DNA from: Ochotona curzoniae
Lineage: Eukaryota > Chordata > Mammalia > Lagomorpha > Ochotonidae
Length of the DNA stretch: 64,000 nt
Direction: 5' to 3'
Assembly: GCF_017591425.1 (NCBI RefSeq)
Contig: NW_024466307.1
Location: 7,975,001-8,039,000 of the forward strand
Of this stretch, positions 1 through 10,647 are shown piece after piece; within the stretch, counting starts at the first letter, position 1; the number at the start of each line of letters is the position of its first letter. Position numbers and translations under genes: made by a program. A model generated the notes under the pieces. That model saw nothing but the letters and a program-made list of their open reading frames with translations. It was not told the DNA's origin and made no database searches.

Positions 1-3000
1 ATGGGTTGTTGTTTTTTTTAGAAACTAACCTCTTATATTTCAAAGGCAATTGAACCTATTGTGCTGTTTAGTTCAAAAAATGAGAATTATCTAGATCTAT
101 TTTTTTGAGAGGGAATGAAATATCTCAATACAATTTTTCTATATAAATTACATTATTTAATATGTAGTGCTGGTTACAGCTCTTAAGAAAATCCCACCTT
201 TTCTCAATTTCGTGCAAACTGATGTTTTTATGGAGAATAAAATATTTCTGCAATGCGTATATTAATTCTACTCTAAGTTCTTGAAGCGGATTTCTTTTTT
301 CTCTCGTGTTAAGGATATGGTCAGTGTAAAGACTGGCTTTAGGACTGTTTGCAGTGGGGACAATGTTGCCTTGCAGTAGCCACTTATTGTTTTCTGCTGC
401 AGTCAGTATTAGGAGCCTCAATTCTTGTCTCCATCCATCCTTTCTTCAGTGAAGGACAGGTCCATTTTACAAGCCATCCTTGCTATACTTCAAGGCTTGT
501 CTGAATGCAAAGTAGGTAACACTGGCAAAAACCACATTCAGACATTAAAATGTTCAGCACAATGTGGGCCATCAAAGTTTAGTTTCAAAACTTTTTAGTG
601 TAATTATCTATGATCATCTTAACCTCTATTTCCAAACTTAGCAACGGGAATAGACAACTGTAATTTTATGCTGTCATTTATCCTATTATCTGCGAGAATA
701 CAGATTCACTGAAGTTTTCCACACAGCTTGCTTCGCTGTCTACTTGTTTGTAGGTGTTTGCTATCTGAAACAAACATCTAATTTCTGTATTGTTTCATGT
801 ATGCATGCTATGTTGCGGCTCTGTGAAACCAACCTTAAAGTAATCCTTCAAGTGAGTGTCCCCAATTCGTAGACATTTGATCAACTTCCTCATTTGCTGT
901 AAGCTCAGCATAAAATGTATACGAGCATACATTTGCTATTCAAGATATTGCTATTTTCAATCAATGTACAGATTCTCAATTTTATAATATTTAATCAAAA
1001 GCAGGTACTTTTAAAGAAAGTCAAAGTCGTTTCTATTAAGATTTGCAGTGTAAGTGGGGAAGACAAACCATTTCACATGCTTAATTACAAAGCTACTTTT
1101 CTCTGAAAGTGTAGATTGCTACTGTTAGGAAGTTGCTTACTTTATCCCATAATTTGACTTTAAAATTGTGTAATTACCAAAATGAAGGTCTGATGTAGGT
1201 TTCATTAATGACATCATTAAACGATGTAGAATCTGTAGCTCTCATTGCTGTCAAATGTTTTTGTTTTAATTCAAAGAACGATTTTATTATTATTGTTTGT
1301 AAGGCTTGTAAAATTGCAGACTAGACACTCTTCTGGGAATTTTTGGTGAACTCATACCTTTTCATCTTCACAGAGCTTGGTGTGAAAAAGCAAAAGGCTT
1401 GGGATATGATAAGACGAGGTGGACTTTCATATTCAGAGGGTGCAGCCTGAGAGAGCATTGGTCATTTTGCCTCCAGATTGCAGCCGGGGACTCCTGAGGG
1501 GCTTATTGTCAGATTGCATTGCACCTGGATGCCTTTTCAAGTTTTCTGAAAACAGAGAGGGGAGCTTGTGATGTCTGTACGGTATCAGCAGAACACACGG
1601 GGTATTGGTTGCGGCCAATCCATAATTGCTCCTGGAAACACGAGGGAGCACGTCTCCCCCCTTTTAATATTATAGAGATTAAAGTGCTGTGTAAGATAGA
1701 AGGTCTACCATTGGAAACAAGGCGTGTAAGTTAAAGCTGCCTTGGGCGCGTTTAAATTATGTAATTCACACTTTCGCCAGATGCTGCTGGAGGAATTCCT
1801 TGGTTTCTCATTAACATGGAACAGTCCCCTTGGACTTCACACGTAGTGGCCACTCACAAGCACATGCGTATTCCTGCAAGTGCTGGGCACGACCGACTGC
1901 GTGCTTCCGACTTGTACAAGTTCCAACCTCCACGAGAGGGCTGCCTTCAAGGAGATGAGCCGCCATTGAAAACTCTCATCCTCTCCTCGGGGTTCTAGGT
2001 GAAAATCTCAGCATCCTGGGGATCAGTGTCCTTAATCAGCTTGGCTAATTGTTTTGTGATGTCATTTCTGAGTTTATTCCAAATCCATTCAAAAAGATAT
2101 TGCTGAGACAAGGAACATATGAATTTTCTTTCCCAGAGAAACTATGATGATGATAAAATATGAATATCTGGCAATACCTGCTTTAATATGTAGAATGCTT
2201 AGATCTATAGAGCTGTTGCCTCACTGTTCACGTAAAGATTTCCGTTCACAAATATTTTAAAATTGTATATATTTTCAGATTTAAATGAGTTCCTCTCTCT
2301 GTACCTTGATTTATGGATTGATCTTCCATATTCCTTTTATTCGTTAATTTTTTCACATGGTTATTCACTAAGTGTCATGTGGTCATCTGAATTCTTTGAG
2401 TAGATGGCTTTCATGGGTGTTTGCTCTCCCTTGCAGTACTGAATGAGAAAACGGCTGGCTAGCACCAAATTCTTTTTTTTTTTTTTTTGTTCAAAGATAC
2501 AGAATTCTTTTTCTTTCTCTTTAGCAAGCCAAAAACAATGAAACGATCTGGAGATTAAATATTTCATAAATATGTTTATAGCTACATTAAAAATGTTCTT
2601 TCTTATAAGTCAAAATCAAGACTTTTATGTTTCCATTTTTAGCTTGAATCAATTTACCCACCTACTTATTATTCAGCTTCAATTTTTTTGGTTTGTTTTC
2701 TTTTCATTCTCTTGGGTTCTATCTAGAAAATAATTGTTTTTGTCTTAGTAATACACTAACTGCGTAGCTCTGAAAGTAAATGTTAGTTACTTTCCTTTGA
2801 AAGAGAAGATACTATGAAAGGAAGGATAGCAATTTCTTTCCGTTTGGATGGCTCTTGGACAGTTATAACTCTTTATTATGAGCCATGCATATTTGATTAA
2901 CTGTAAAACACATTTGCAGTACATTAAATTTGCAACAAACAGGACCATGAGTAGTTATCAAGCATCATTTCCAAAGGAGGAATATTTGAAAATATACATT

Positions 3001-3230
3001 TCATCATGAGAAAATCAGGAATTGACAGAGGTAGCCCCAAGCTGAAATTTTTCTTTTGAAGAAATGTTTATAAAATTACTCATTTTCAATTCATCATCAT
3101 CCTTATCATATTAATATGTCAATGTACACCTAAATCTACAAGGCATAACTGGTTTCTTTGACAAGCAAGCAGATACACATATGTAGAAGGAGTTAAAAGC
3201 CTCACAAAAGCACAGATCTCTCTTTAAGTC
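1..3230. other. SINE-free AT-rich unique sequence
   Basis: No repeat, gene or RNA is recognised apart from the CpG-bearing block listed separately. Short A/T homopolymers occur, for example a T run near 2472-2488. The small open frames have no domain and no compositional sign of coding. This stretch begins a 10.3 kb span with no C-SINE, although the window average is about one per 2.1 kb. Confidence 0.6.
1360..2030. promoter_or_regulatory. CpG-bearing unique block, candidate conserved non-coding element
   Basis: About 20 CpG dinucleotides are kept in roughly 650 bp, while the flanks are almost CpG-free. It includes a CCAAT box in GGCCAATCCATAATTGC (about 1613-1629) and a GGGCGCG near 1744. 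No SINE or L1 similarity is seen. The open frames on both strands (1433-1651 minus, 1519-1734 plus, 1816-1998 plus) overlap and show no protein motif, so I do not call an exon. Retained CpG in AT-rich intergenic DNA suggests either constraint or an unmethylated regulatory element. This is inference; an unrecognised old repeat is the alternative. Confidence 0.35.
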
Positions 3231-3232
3231 TA

Positions 3233-3378
3233 CCTCTCTCTGTCCCTTCCTCCCTCTGTCCCTTCCTCTCTCTGTCCCTTCCTCTCTCTGTCCCTTCCTC
3301 TCTCTGTCCCTTCCTCTCTCTGTCCCTTCCTCTCTCTCTGTCCCTTCCTCTCTGTCTCTTCCCTCTCTCTTCCTCTCA
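3233..3378. repeat. 16-bp pyrimidine minisatellite
   Basis: About seven tandem copies of a 16-nt unit, TGTCCCTTCCTCTCTC, run from 3241 to about 3352, with degenerate units on both sides. The unit is pure pyrimidine except for its one G, so the other strand is a long purine tract able to form triplex DNA. One unit is 18 nt and one 14 nt, consistent with slippage. The Arg/Glu/Gly-rich open frame on the minus strand (3111-3392) is only the repeat read in frame and is not a gene. Confidence 0.95.
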
Positions 3379-3390
3379 CACACAGAGATC

Positions 3391-4500
3391 AAGTGGGTTG
3401 TTGATATTTCACAGTAGAAGTAGTGATTGCTAATACATTCATTGTATTTTGAGAAATTTGAATGAATGCCTCTAAGTGGTCAAGATTTCTCTGAAGAGTA
3501 GGGTTTAAGACAATTTTTTGGAGGAAAGAGATTTTTTAGGGATTCAATCAGTGAGATACAGTGAAAGTTTACTTAAGATTTTTAGAAGTTAGATTATGAC
3601 AAAATTGAGCCAACTTCATATATCACAAATTGGGGAGCTTACATGATTTTCATAAGATTTTTGATAAAAGGGCAATTTATCAAAAGGTGGTTTAAAATCC
3701 ATAAATTTGCAACAGGATTATGTAACTTGAGCAAATGCTTTGAAAATACTCATTTTTATGTTCTATCAGTGACATAAATGAATTTAGATCTATCTCTATA
3801 CTTGAAGAGATTCACATGGAAGGTTTATTACTGAAATTTAACTCAGAGAAATCATCCTGTCCTACGCAAATAATTTTTCCTGCTATCTTCCTAACATCAT
3901 TCAAATGTACTTTTGTAAATTATATTCTTCCTGGAACTATTAAAATAATTTACTAATTCTGATTCTAGTTACAGCTGTCACTTAATCTATTCCTGATAAA
4001 TTGTCATACTTGTAACTTTGTTCTTTCTCTCAGTTTAAAATTGCACAATGTTAGTGAAATGTTTAGACAAGTAACCTTTTGAAGGAAGAGTGTAGGTTAG
4101 AATAAATGTAACATTATATAATTTTGTGTTGTCTCTGCAAATAGTTTAAAAATAAAGGAGAATAAAATTACTCATTTGACATTTCCAAGCATTGAAATAA
4201 GCCTTGATCATACCTATAGTTATCATGAACTCCTACGATCCACCAACAGGAAAAAAATCTCTATCTAGTAGTTGGAATCTAGCATTAATGATTGGCACAG
4301 CTGTATTTCGAAAGTGCGAAGCCCTTCCATTTTTTTATATTGGGATGAATTTTTATGATGATCGTATTTTGGTGTATGGATTTAAAATATAGATTGGAGA
4401 ATAAATTGCCAAAATTGAGAACTGTGATGTATATAAACACCATGACTACTCATATAATTGGGAAAGAACTATTATTCCAAATATTTTAAACATTGGGATA
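3391..4500. other. Unique AT-rich sequence, nothing recognised
   Basis: AT-rich sequence without recognisable repeats, genes or clear motif clusters. The open frame at 4204-4392 has no domain and no supporting context. Confidence 0.5.
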
Positions 4501-4739
4501 ATGGTACATGTGGATTAAAAATTAGAATTTGGGTCTGAGTTTTTCAGACCTCACAGTCATGTTTTTCTTTCCTTCTGCATATTTCACATTTGGTCTCTAA
4601 GCATCTTTTTGTTGATAAAAGCAGGATATTTGCCATACACGGTGCTGTTTACTTGAGACATGAGGATTCTCTTCCGTCTGCAGTATAGCCTGCACTTAGA
4701 CATCTCTGGCTGTAATGCTTCATAAGTCTCCAAGTCTAA

Positions 4740-5480
4740 CTACCGGCCCCTTAGGAGGGTGTTTGTAAAAGCAAATCAACCTGGTGACAACTCCAAGTCG
4801 GTGGCGTCAACACACGCTGCAGCTGTGCCATGTGCGGCTGGCATCAGAGGAAAGTGACTTGTGGACTTGTGAGCAGCAGGGAGCATGTTTTCAAAGGTGC
4901 CCCACCTGCCATGATCGGCAGTGGTATAAAATCAGGGCTGTAGCGATATGCGGTCAAGAGTCAAATCGAGCTGGAAATCGAATGCACTGTGGCTTTTCTG
5001 TGATAATAGACCATCAACTCTTGGTTCTTACCAACAGGATTGTAGTTTAAACTGCCTTCTCGTTTGATATACTCTTCGGTATACAGAAAGATTCCCTTGT
5101 ATGTGTTTGAAAATCTGAAGAGTGGAATAGAAACATCTGGAATGCCACGGATCTTGGATGCTGTAAGTGATGCTGGCAGTTTCCCAGAAAAGCAGGATCA
5201 CGATCCAAGTCTGCAGGCCTCGCCCTGCTGTTCCTTCTGGTCCAAGGGGGTGAGCTCCAGGAGAGGCTGCAATGTGACCAGGAACGCACCCACTCAGGGT
5301 GTATCCCCTCTTGCTCACCCTCGCCCTGTCAGGGAGCGGGACTCGCCTGGGCTGCCGCACCGCTCAGCCATCTCCCCAGGCCCGCTATTCCTGATGAATT
5401 CAGTCTTTTCGCATCGCAGGATAGCTGGTCGTCATGTTCAATGCATAGGGCTAAGAAGCAAGACTGTGAAGGGCAAAGCA
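4740..5480. promoter_or_regulatory. CpG-bearing unique block, candidate regulatory element
   Basis: About 25 CpGs fall in about 740 bp, with locally raised GC at 5200-5400. The sequence resembles none of the SINEs here. It holds the longest open frame of the window, 5064-5528 plus (154 codons), together with minus-strand frames 5028-5360 and 5047-5289. None shows a domain, signal peptide or splice context, and having several overlapping frames open on both strands fits raised GC with few stop codons rather than coding. It could be a conserved element, a weak CpG island or an untranslated exon of an unknown transcript. Confidence 0.35.
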
Positions 5481-7265
5481 GGAAAAACAGGGAGGGGGGG
5501 CATTTTCCAGAAATTAAAATTACAATGAAATGAGATACACATATGAGTTGTACGGAGGAAGGGTACTTCAGGAGTGAAGTGTGAATCGAGGCTAATCAGA
5601 CAACAGGGGCGTTTGGCAAAGCTGCCTCTGGGTTCGGCACCACACTCCCACCAGAGGAAGAATTCTCTGAGAACAAGCTTGGGGATAAGCAGGGATCTTG
5701 AAGAAGTATGTTCAAACATTGCGTATTTTTACTTTGACATATTTAGATGGTAGTAAAAGTTGTTGATTTGTAGGCAATTTTACTAATGCAAGGTTTAGTA
5801 AGTTTCTTGGAAGATGCCCAATGCAAAGGAAAACTGTAATTTAAGAATGAAATGTTATTCATTTTCAGATTTCACTTGCTTTGTTATGCTTTCCTAAAAT
5901 TCTTTGGCAATAAAAGATGATATTACTAGAAGCTTTCGTTTTATGCGCAAGGATTTTTATAGCGTGTATTTCTGTCTCATTGTATCAGATTGCATTATGC
6001 TTTGCATAATATGTCTCAATTGTACAGTCTTGCAATAATTTAAAAAAATGCCAAATTGGGTTAAAGATAAATTCTAAACATTCTAGGAGGCACATGCTTG
6101 CTGCTTTCTTGAAATTGGGATATCTGGCTGAAATCTCTATGTACTGTGCAATACATCCATTCTCTTTCAAAGTATATTCTGGATGTAAAAATGAAAATAG
6201 ACATTTATATTCAGCCTGAACTGGAAAAAGGTGCTGATGCTGTAATTAATATCATACCCTAATATCTTTTTAATCTATCATGCTGCCTTCTGCCCTTTAT
6301 GCTATGTCAGGAAGGAGTGTAATGAATGAGTGTGTCTGAGTATCAGCCTGGGTTTGGTGGAAAGTGAGGCAACATGACATTTAACGTGATTAAGGCAGGT
6401 ATGGATTCAAGTTTATGAGCTTTTACACAGTTGAATGTAAAACCTATGATGATAAAATTTCAACTGTTTGTAAAGTGATGATTTCCTGGATTATTTTAAA
6501 GCTTCATTTGAAAAAAAAAAAAAAGCGTTGGATTTTATTTAAGGATGAGTAAGATTCCCTGACTTTGTCACGTTACCTAGAATGGCAAACTACAATATTA
6601 AATCATCAGGATATCCAACAGTTTAGGAGAAAAAGGAGAGATTTTATTATTTAATCAGGAAAGAATTGGTGTAAATCTGACTTAAAACAGCTGCTTAGGG
6701 GATTAGCGCAGGGTCTTTTTCAAGTCCTCAGGAAGGACATCTCTTCTCAGACCAGAAGGGGGCACTCGCGGTCCATTTTTCATAACAGCAACGCTGGCCT
6801 TTTGTTATATGACATTTGATCATAAATAAATATCAGTTTCAGTAAAACGTTGAAGCAATTATATGAAAAATCAAAATCATAAATATCTATTATTTGGTTA
6901 AGAGTTGAATAATTAGAAGTTTATGTGCAAATGCAAACATGAGTCTATTTTATCTTTCAAAAATATCCCACAAAACTGAAAAGTTCTATTGCACCCAGGC
7001 ACAATAGTGCCAATTCTTTTTGCCTCATGCTCATGTTCGTGATTGTGGTCATGAGATAGATTAATTTCACAAACACACACTTCCATGAACTATGTGTTAA
7101 TAGCACACTTTCCCAAAGTTGAGTCAACACCCCACAATCAAAGTGCGATACCCTTCTTGTCCTATCAGTATTTATTTTCAGTGGGAGTTGCGACTTGAAC
7201 ATAATACATCATGCCATAATTTCCAGCTGGATGAAATGAATAGTGCATATGCACACTTAATGGAA
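5481..7265. other. Unique AT-rich sequence containing one CTCF-like site
   Basis: No SINE, L1 or gene is recognised. The only specific signal is the CTCF-like motif at 6752-6765, listed separately. Open frames on the minus strand (5438-5719, 5985-6170, 6957-7202) lack recognisable features. Confidence 0.5.
6752..6765 (+). promoter_or_regulatory. Candidate CTCF binding site
   Basis: CCAGAAGGGGGCAC matches the commonly quoted CTCF core CCASYAGRKGGCRS at 13 of 14 positions; the mismatch is A at the Y position. It sits in AT-rich unique sequence and two CpGs follow at once (CTCGCGG). CTCF sites are often insulators or loop anchors, and orientation matters for looping; this one reads on the plus strand. 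A single match to a degenerate motif in 64 kb is suggestive only. Confidence 0.45.
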
Positions 7266-7269
7266 TGAC

Positions 7270-7625
7270 TACTCGTTACATCTCTCCAGCATTGCATTAA
7301 AAAGCGGAGGGCGCTGCCGAGTCGCTGCTCGATGGCAGACACAGCTAGGCGCAGGCCACGCTCTGAGAATCCATGAGGCTGGACAATGTGCTCATCTGAT
7401 TTCACAAACCGAGGAGCTGAAGAAGTTCAGAGATGCAGCAGGAGATGAGCGGCGGGTGCCTGGTCCAGGTTGTCCAAGGCAGGGGTTGCACGCACCTTGG
7501 AAAGGAGGCTGGGGCCAGCTGGCAGCCTTCCAAGTGCTTCAAAGTTCTGTCTTCTCCACTTAGCAAGAGCTTCCCGGGCCCTCCCTGCAAGTGCTAAGAT
7601 GCCGAGACATGCATCATCTTTCACG
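7270..7625. promoter_or_regulatory. Short GC/CpG-rich island in AT-rich DNA
   Basis: The segment opens with a CpG cluster (AAGCGGAGGGCGCTGCCGAG near 7302) and continues with scattered CpGs and a CCCGGGCC site. Flanks are strongly AT-rich. Overlapping open frames on the minus strand (7402-7590, 7427-7624, 7178-7405) have no domains and look like the effect of higher GC. No repeat family is recognised. It could be a regulatory element or an unannotated exon; transcript data would decide. Confidence 0.35.
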
Positions 7626-9083
7626 TTTTTACCTTAAGTTTTGCAGAAGATCATATGGCTGAGTGGTACTTGCAATTATAATGGAAAAAGGTGTGAGGAA
7701 AATCCTCCAAAAAATGAAATCCATTTGTCAGTTTGAATTTGACATGTTTTATTACATAGTGAAACCCGTCAGCTAAAATTTTGAAGATTTACACCTAGGT
7801 AGTGACTGAAAACAGGTATTTTGAGTATATAAATGGAATTTTTGGTACAGTCTTATGCTTTTGGGGTTATCTACTCTGCTTGCAAAATGAATTTTAAAAT
7901 TTGAAAAAAATGTTTTTTTTGGCATCCAGGAAATATAGGGGATAGCATAAGAGGATGAGAACTTAGGAAACCTGCTCTTTAATAAACTTTCATAGATCCA
8001 CATTTGAATTTGGTCTAATCCACTCAAAGTGGCATTAATTTATATTAAACTGTCCTAAAGTTCAATAATGCAATTTTGATGCCTTAATATAATTAAAAGT
8101 TTAAGAATACATTTCATTTGATTTAATAATACATAAAACATTATCCCTCAATGTTAAAATGCTTTCTAGATATTAACATATTTAACTCGACACTGAAAAA
8201 TATTTTCCTATTTGGAATTATTATTATTTTTTTTTTGTCAAAGCTGAATTTGGTGTGTTGAGATTTTGGCTCTTAGTAGATGAGTCTTTTTAAACACATA
8301 CACCAAAACTGAGGCTAGGAAGAGAATCTTGTTTCTAAATTGAGGTTACTAAATTTCTCTCGCATCTCTTGTTTTAAAAGGTTGTCATTACTTTGCTTTC
8401 TCTATGAGAGAGGGAGAGTTGTATGCTGGAAAATGAATGAGAAAGCATGGAAAGAAGGGGTGAAAGGTAAGCATGAGGGGGTCTTGGGATAAGGGATAAG
8501 AAGATGAAAGGGAGAGAAATAGCCATGGAGAGTGGACAGGCCCGGGTTTCCCGAGCTGGCCGTGGCGGGCCTGGGGGCTGACAGCAGCCTGCAGACAGCA
8601 CTTCCAAACTTTCACAAGAACACAATCTCAGGAAGCTGTGTGAGTCAGAGGATAGTTTTGGCATCAAGTTGGTGAGAAAAGGAAGTTATGCTTTTGTTTT
8701 GCTCTTCAAATATAAAAGAAAATCCCATTTCTGCCAACGTAGATAAAAAAGCTATCCAATTATTACCACGCCAGCTTTCTCTTTACAAATATCAAGTGTA
8801 ATTAAGGCAAAGAGCTAAATATTATAGAGAAAATAAAGGGGAAACTGTTGGCTGTTGGGAATTGGCTTGGTGTGGGCTTTGTGGATGGATGACATTTGCT
8901 AAATTGTACCAACTCGGCTTTACATTTCTCGACAGCTTTTAAGGCTGAGTTGTTGATTTAACTGTTCTTCAGCATTAGAGGAAACACAAAAGAATGTATC
9001 ATCTGCTCAAATATTTTTCCCACCTGGTAACTTTCATCAGCCATTATTTTGGCTGTGAGCAGTCATGGAGTATAAGCTTCCCA

Positions 9084-9085
<2 letters not shown>
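7626..9085. other. Unique sequence, AT-rich with a GC/purine-rich patch at 8400-8660
   Basis: The patch at 8400-8660 is rich in GA on the plus strand and becomes GC-rich around 8537-8580 (GGCCGTGGCGGGCCTGGGGG). Two overlapping minus-strand frames (8374-8667, 8388-8615) arise from it and lack recognisable domains. The rest shows nothing identifiable. Confidence 0.45.

Positions 9086-9124
<39 letters not shown>
9086..9124. repeat. (TG)n microsatellite
   Basis: An uninterrupted alternating GT tract of 39 nt. It is likely polymorphic in length and can adopt Z-DNA. The Cys/Val-rich start of the open frame at 9088-9351 is this repeat translated. Confidence 0.97.
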
Positions 9125-9125
<1 letters not shown>

Positions 9126-10204
9126 TACATATAACCGTTATTCTCCACATGCTCAGTCTATATTCATCTGCACTCTCCCTAAATGGCTGCAGTTAATTTG
9201 TGTGGTCTTGTTTTTTTCTTTTCTGATTTTTTTTTCCTATTACTTAGCTGAGTCTGTTTTCTTTCTATGCTTACTTAAATGTTTTCTTATCTTATCCTTA
9301 AGCAAAAATGTCAAATTCTTGGCAGACAAAACATTGCACTCCTTTGAATAAACGCAAGGCAGTATGTATTCCAGTACTTTATCTACTTAAGTGCTATTGT
9401 GAATTATTTCAGGCCTCAGTAAAGATTAAGGATACACGTGAAATACTGCCTTGTTAGTTACAGCGGCATAGAGAACTGTGTGTGTGAAAGAAAGTCTTTA
9501 GAAGGGATTAAGATCTAGGTTTATTTTGGTGTCAAACGGTTTGAAATTCTATGCGTAACTTTTCATAAGGTTCATTTTCATGAACATGTTTAGAAAACAC
9601 ATATTTGCTGATTATTGATTGAAAATATATTCTCTCCCACTCTTTAAGACTCTGTCTTTACTTGGGTATATGTTGACATGGCCGTAAAGAAAGTAGAATT
9701 TTAGAGCAACTAAAAAGTGTGCAAAGCTACACGTAAGTCCTGAGATGAAAATACAAGCATATTGATCAAGTTAAAGTCAACGAATGACCCAGAATGCTGT
9801 ATGTGATACAATGATTTCCCGTGTTTAAAATATTCACAGGAGAGTATATCAGGAAGAATACAATGGAAGTTGGGAACAAGAGTTGCCCAGAAAAGAAGGA
9901 ATGGGTGTGGTGGTTAGAGACAGCATGATTTCAGATTTGCATCAAGTACTTGCCTTGGTCATCCTAGCTAACATATAGAACCTGGGGTTTCTCCTTCTAC
10001 TTCATCCTTCAATGATTGCAATTAAACGAACCTTCTGTCTCTTAAACAGGCAATTGGCCCTCACTGTGCTGCTCGGAGACCTGGTGCTGCAAGGCTGTGG
10101 GTACTTGTGATGATGAGCAGGCGTCTGAGTCGGAGAACGGTGAGTGCAAAGGTTCTTTCCCGGCAACTTGCAAGATTCCTCAGTAAGGTTAGAATAGTCG
10201 TTCA
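9125..10204. other. Unique AT-rich sequence, nothing recognised
   Basis: No repeat, RNA or coding signal is recognised in this AT-rich stretch. Confidence 0.5.
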
Positions 10205-10279
10205 TATTTCCTTCCTTCTTCCCTCTCTCCCTTCCTTCCTCATTTCCTTCCTTCCTGCCTACCTTCCTTTCTTCATTTT
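10205..10279. repeat. Imperfect (TTCC)n pyrimidine tract
   Basis: Interrupted TTCC/TTCT repeats, with CCTTCC units and variants such as CTCTCTCCC and CCTGCC. It lies immediately upstream of the young SINE at 10305. The Lys/Glu/Gly-rich minus frame at 10002-10286 is a product of the repeat. Confidence 0.85.
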
Positions 10280-10304
10280 TGCTCACTTTTTTGATTTTTG
10301 ACAG

Positions 10305-10635
10305 CTTTTTAAAAAATTTTTATTATTTTTATTATTATTTTTTTTTTATTGGAAAGGCGGATATACAGAGAGGAGAGACAGAGAGGAAGATCTTCCGTCC
10401 GATGATTCACTCCCCAAGTGAGCGCAACGGGCCGCCGATCCGAAGCCAGGAGCCTCTTCCGGGTCTCCCACACAGGTGCAGGGTCCCAAAGCTTTGGGCC
10501 ATCCTCAACTGCTTTCCCGGGCCACAGGCAGGGAGCTGGAAGGGAAGCGGGGCTGCCGGGATAGAACCGGCGCCCATATGGGATCCCGGGCGTGCAAGGC
10601 GAGGACCTTAACCTCTGTGCCATCGCGCCGGGCCC
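10305..10635 (-). mobile_element. Full-length young C-type SINE with target-site duplication
   Basis: The element lies on the minus strand. The T-rich left end is its A-rich tail, and its 5' end is the complement of GGCGCGATGG at the right, closing with GGGCCC at 10635. A tRNA-like head has an A box (complement at 10612-10622, TGGCACAGAGG) and a B box (10558-10568, GGTTCTATCCC). About 20 CpGs are intact, which means little methylation-driven decay. A perfect 12-bp direct repeat, GATTTTTGACAG, flanks it at 10293-10304 and 10636-10647, as expected for L1-driven retrotransposition. Open frames 10309-10671, 10279-10611 and 10476-10685 are only this SINE read through. Confidence 0.95.
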
Positions 10636-10647
10636 GATTTTTGACAG

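Noticed and set aside
3233..3378. Possible CRISPR array (regular repeats)
   Set aside because: Units are contiguous with no spacers and the genome is mammalian; this is a minisatellite.
3111..3392. Arg/Glu/Gly-rich minus-strand frame
   Set aside because: Translation of the 16-bp minisatellite.
5064..5528. 154-codon open frame, longest in the window
   Set aside because: No domain, no signal peptide or splice context, and other frames on the opposite strand are open across the same GC-richer block. Best explained by composition.
10558..10622. tRNA-like A and B boxes
   Set aside because: They belong to the SINE head. The rest of a tRNA fold (acceptor pairing, anticodon arm) is not convincing, so no functional tRNA gene is called.
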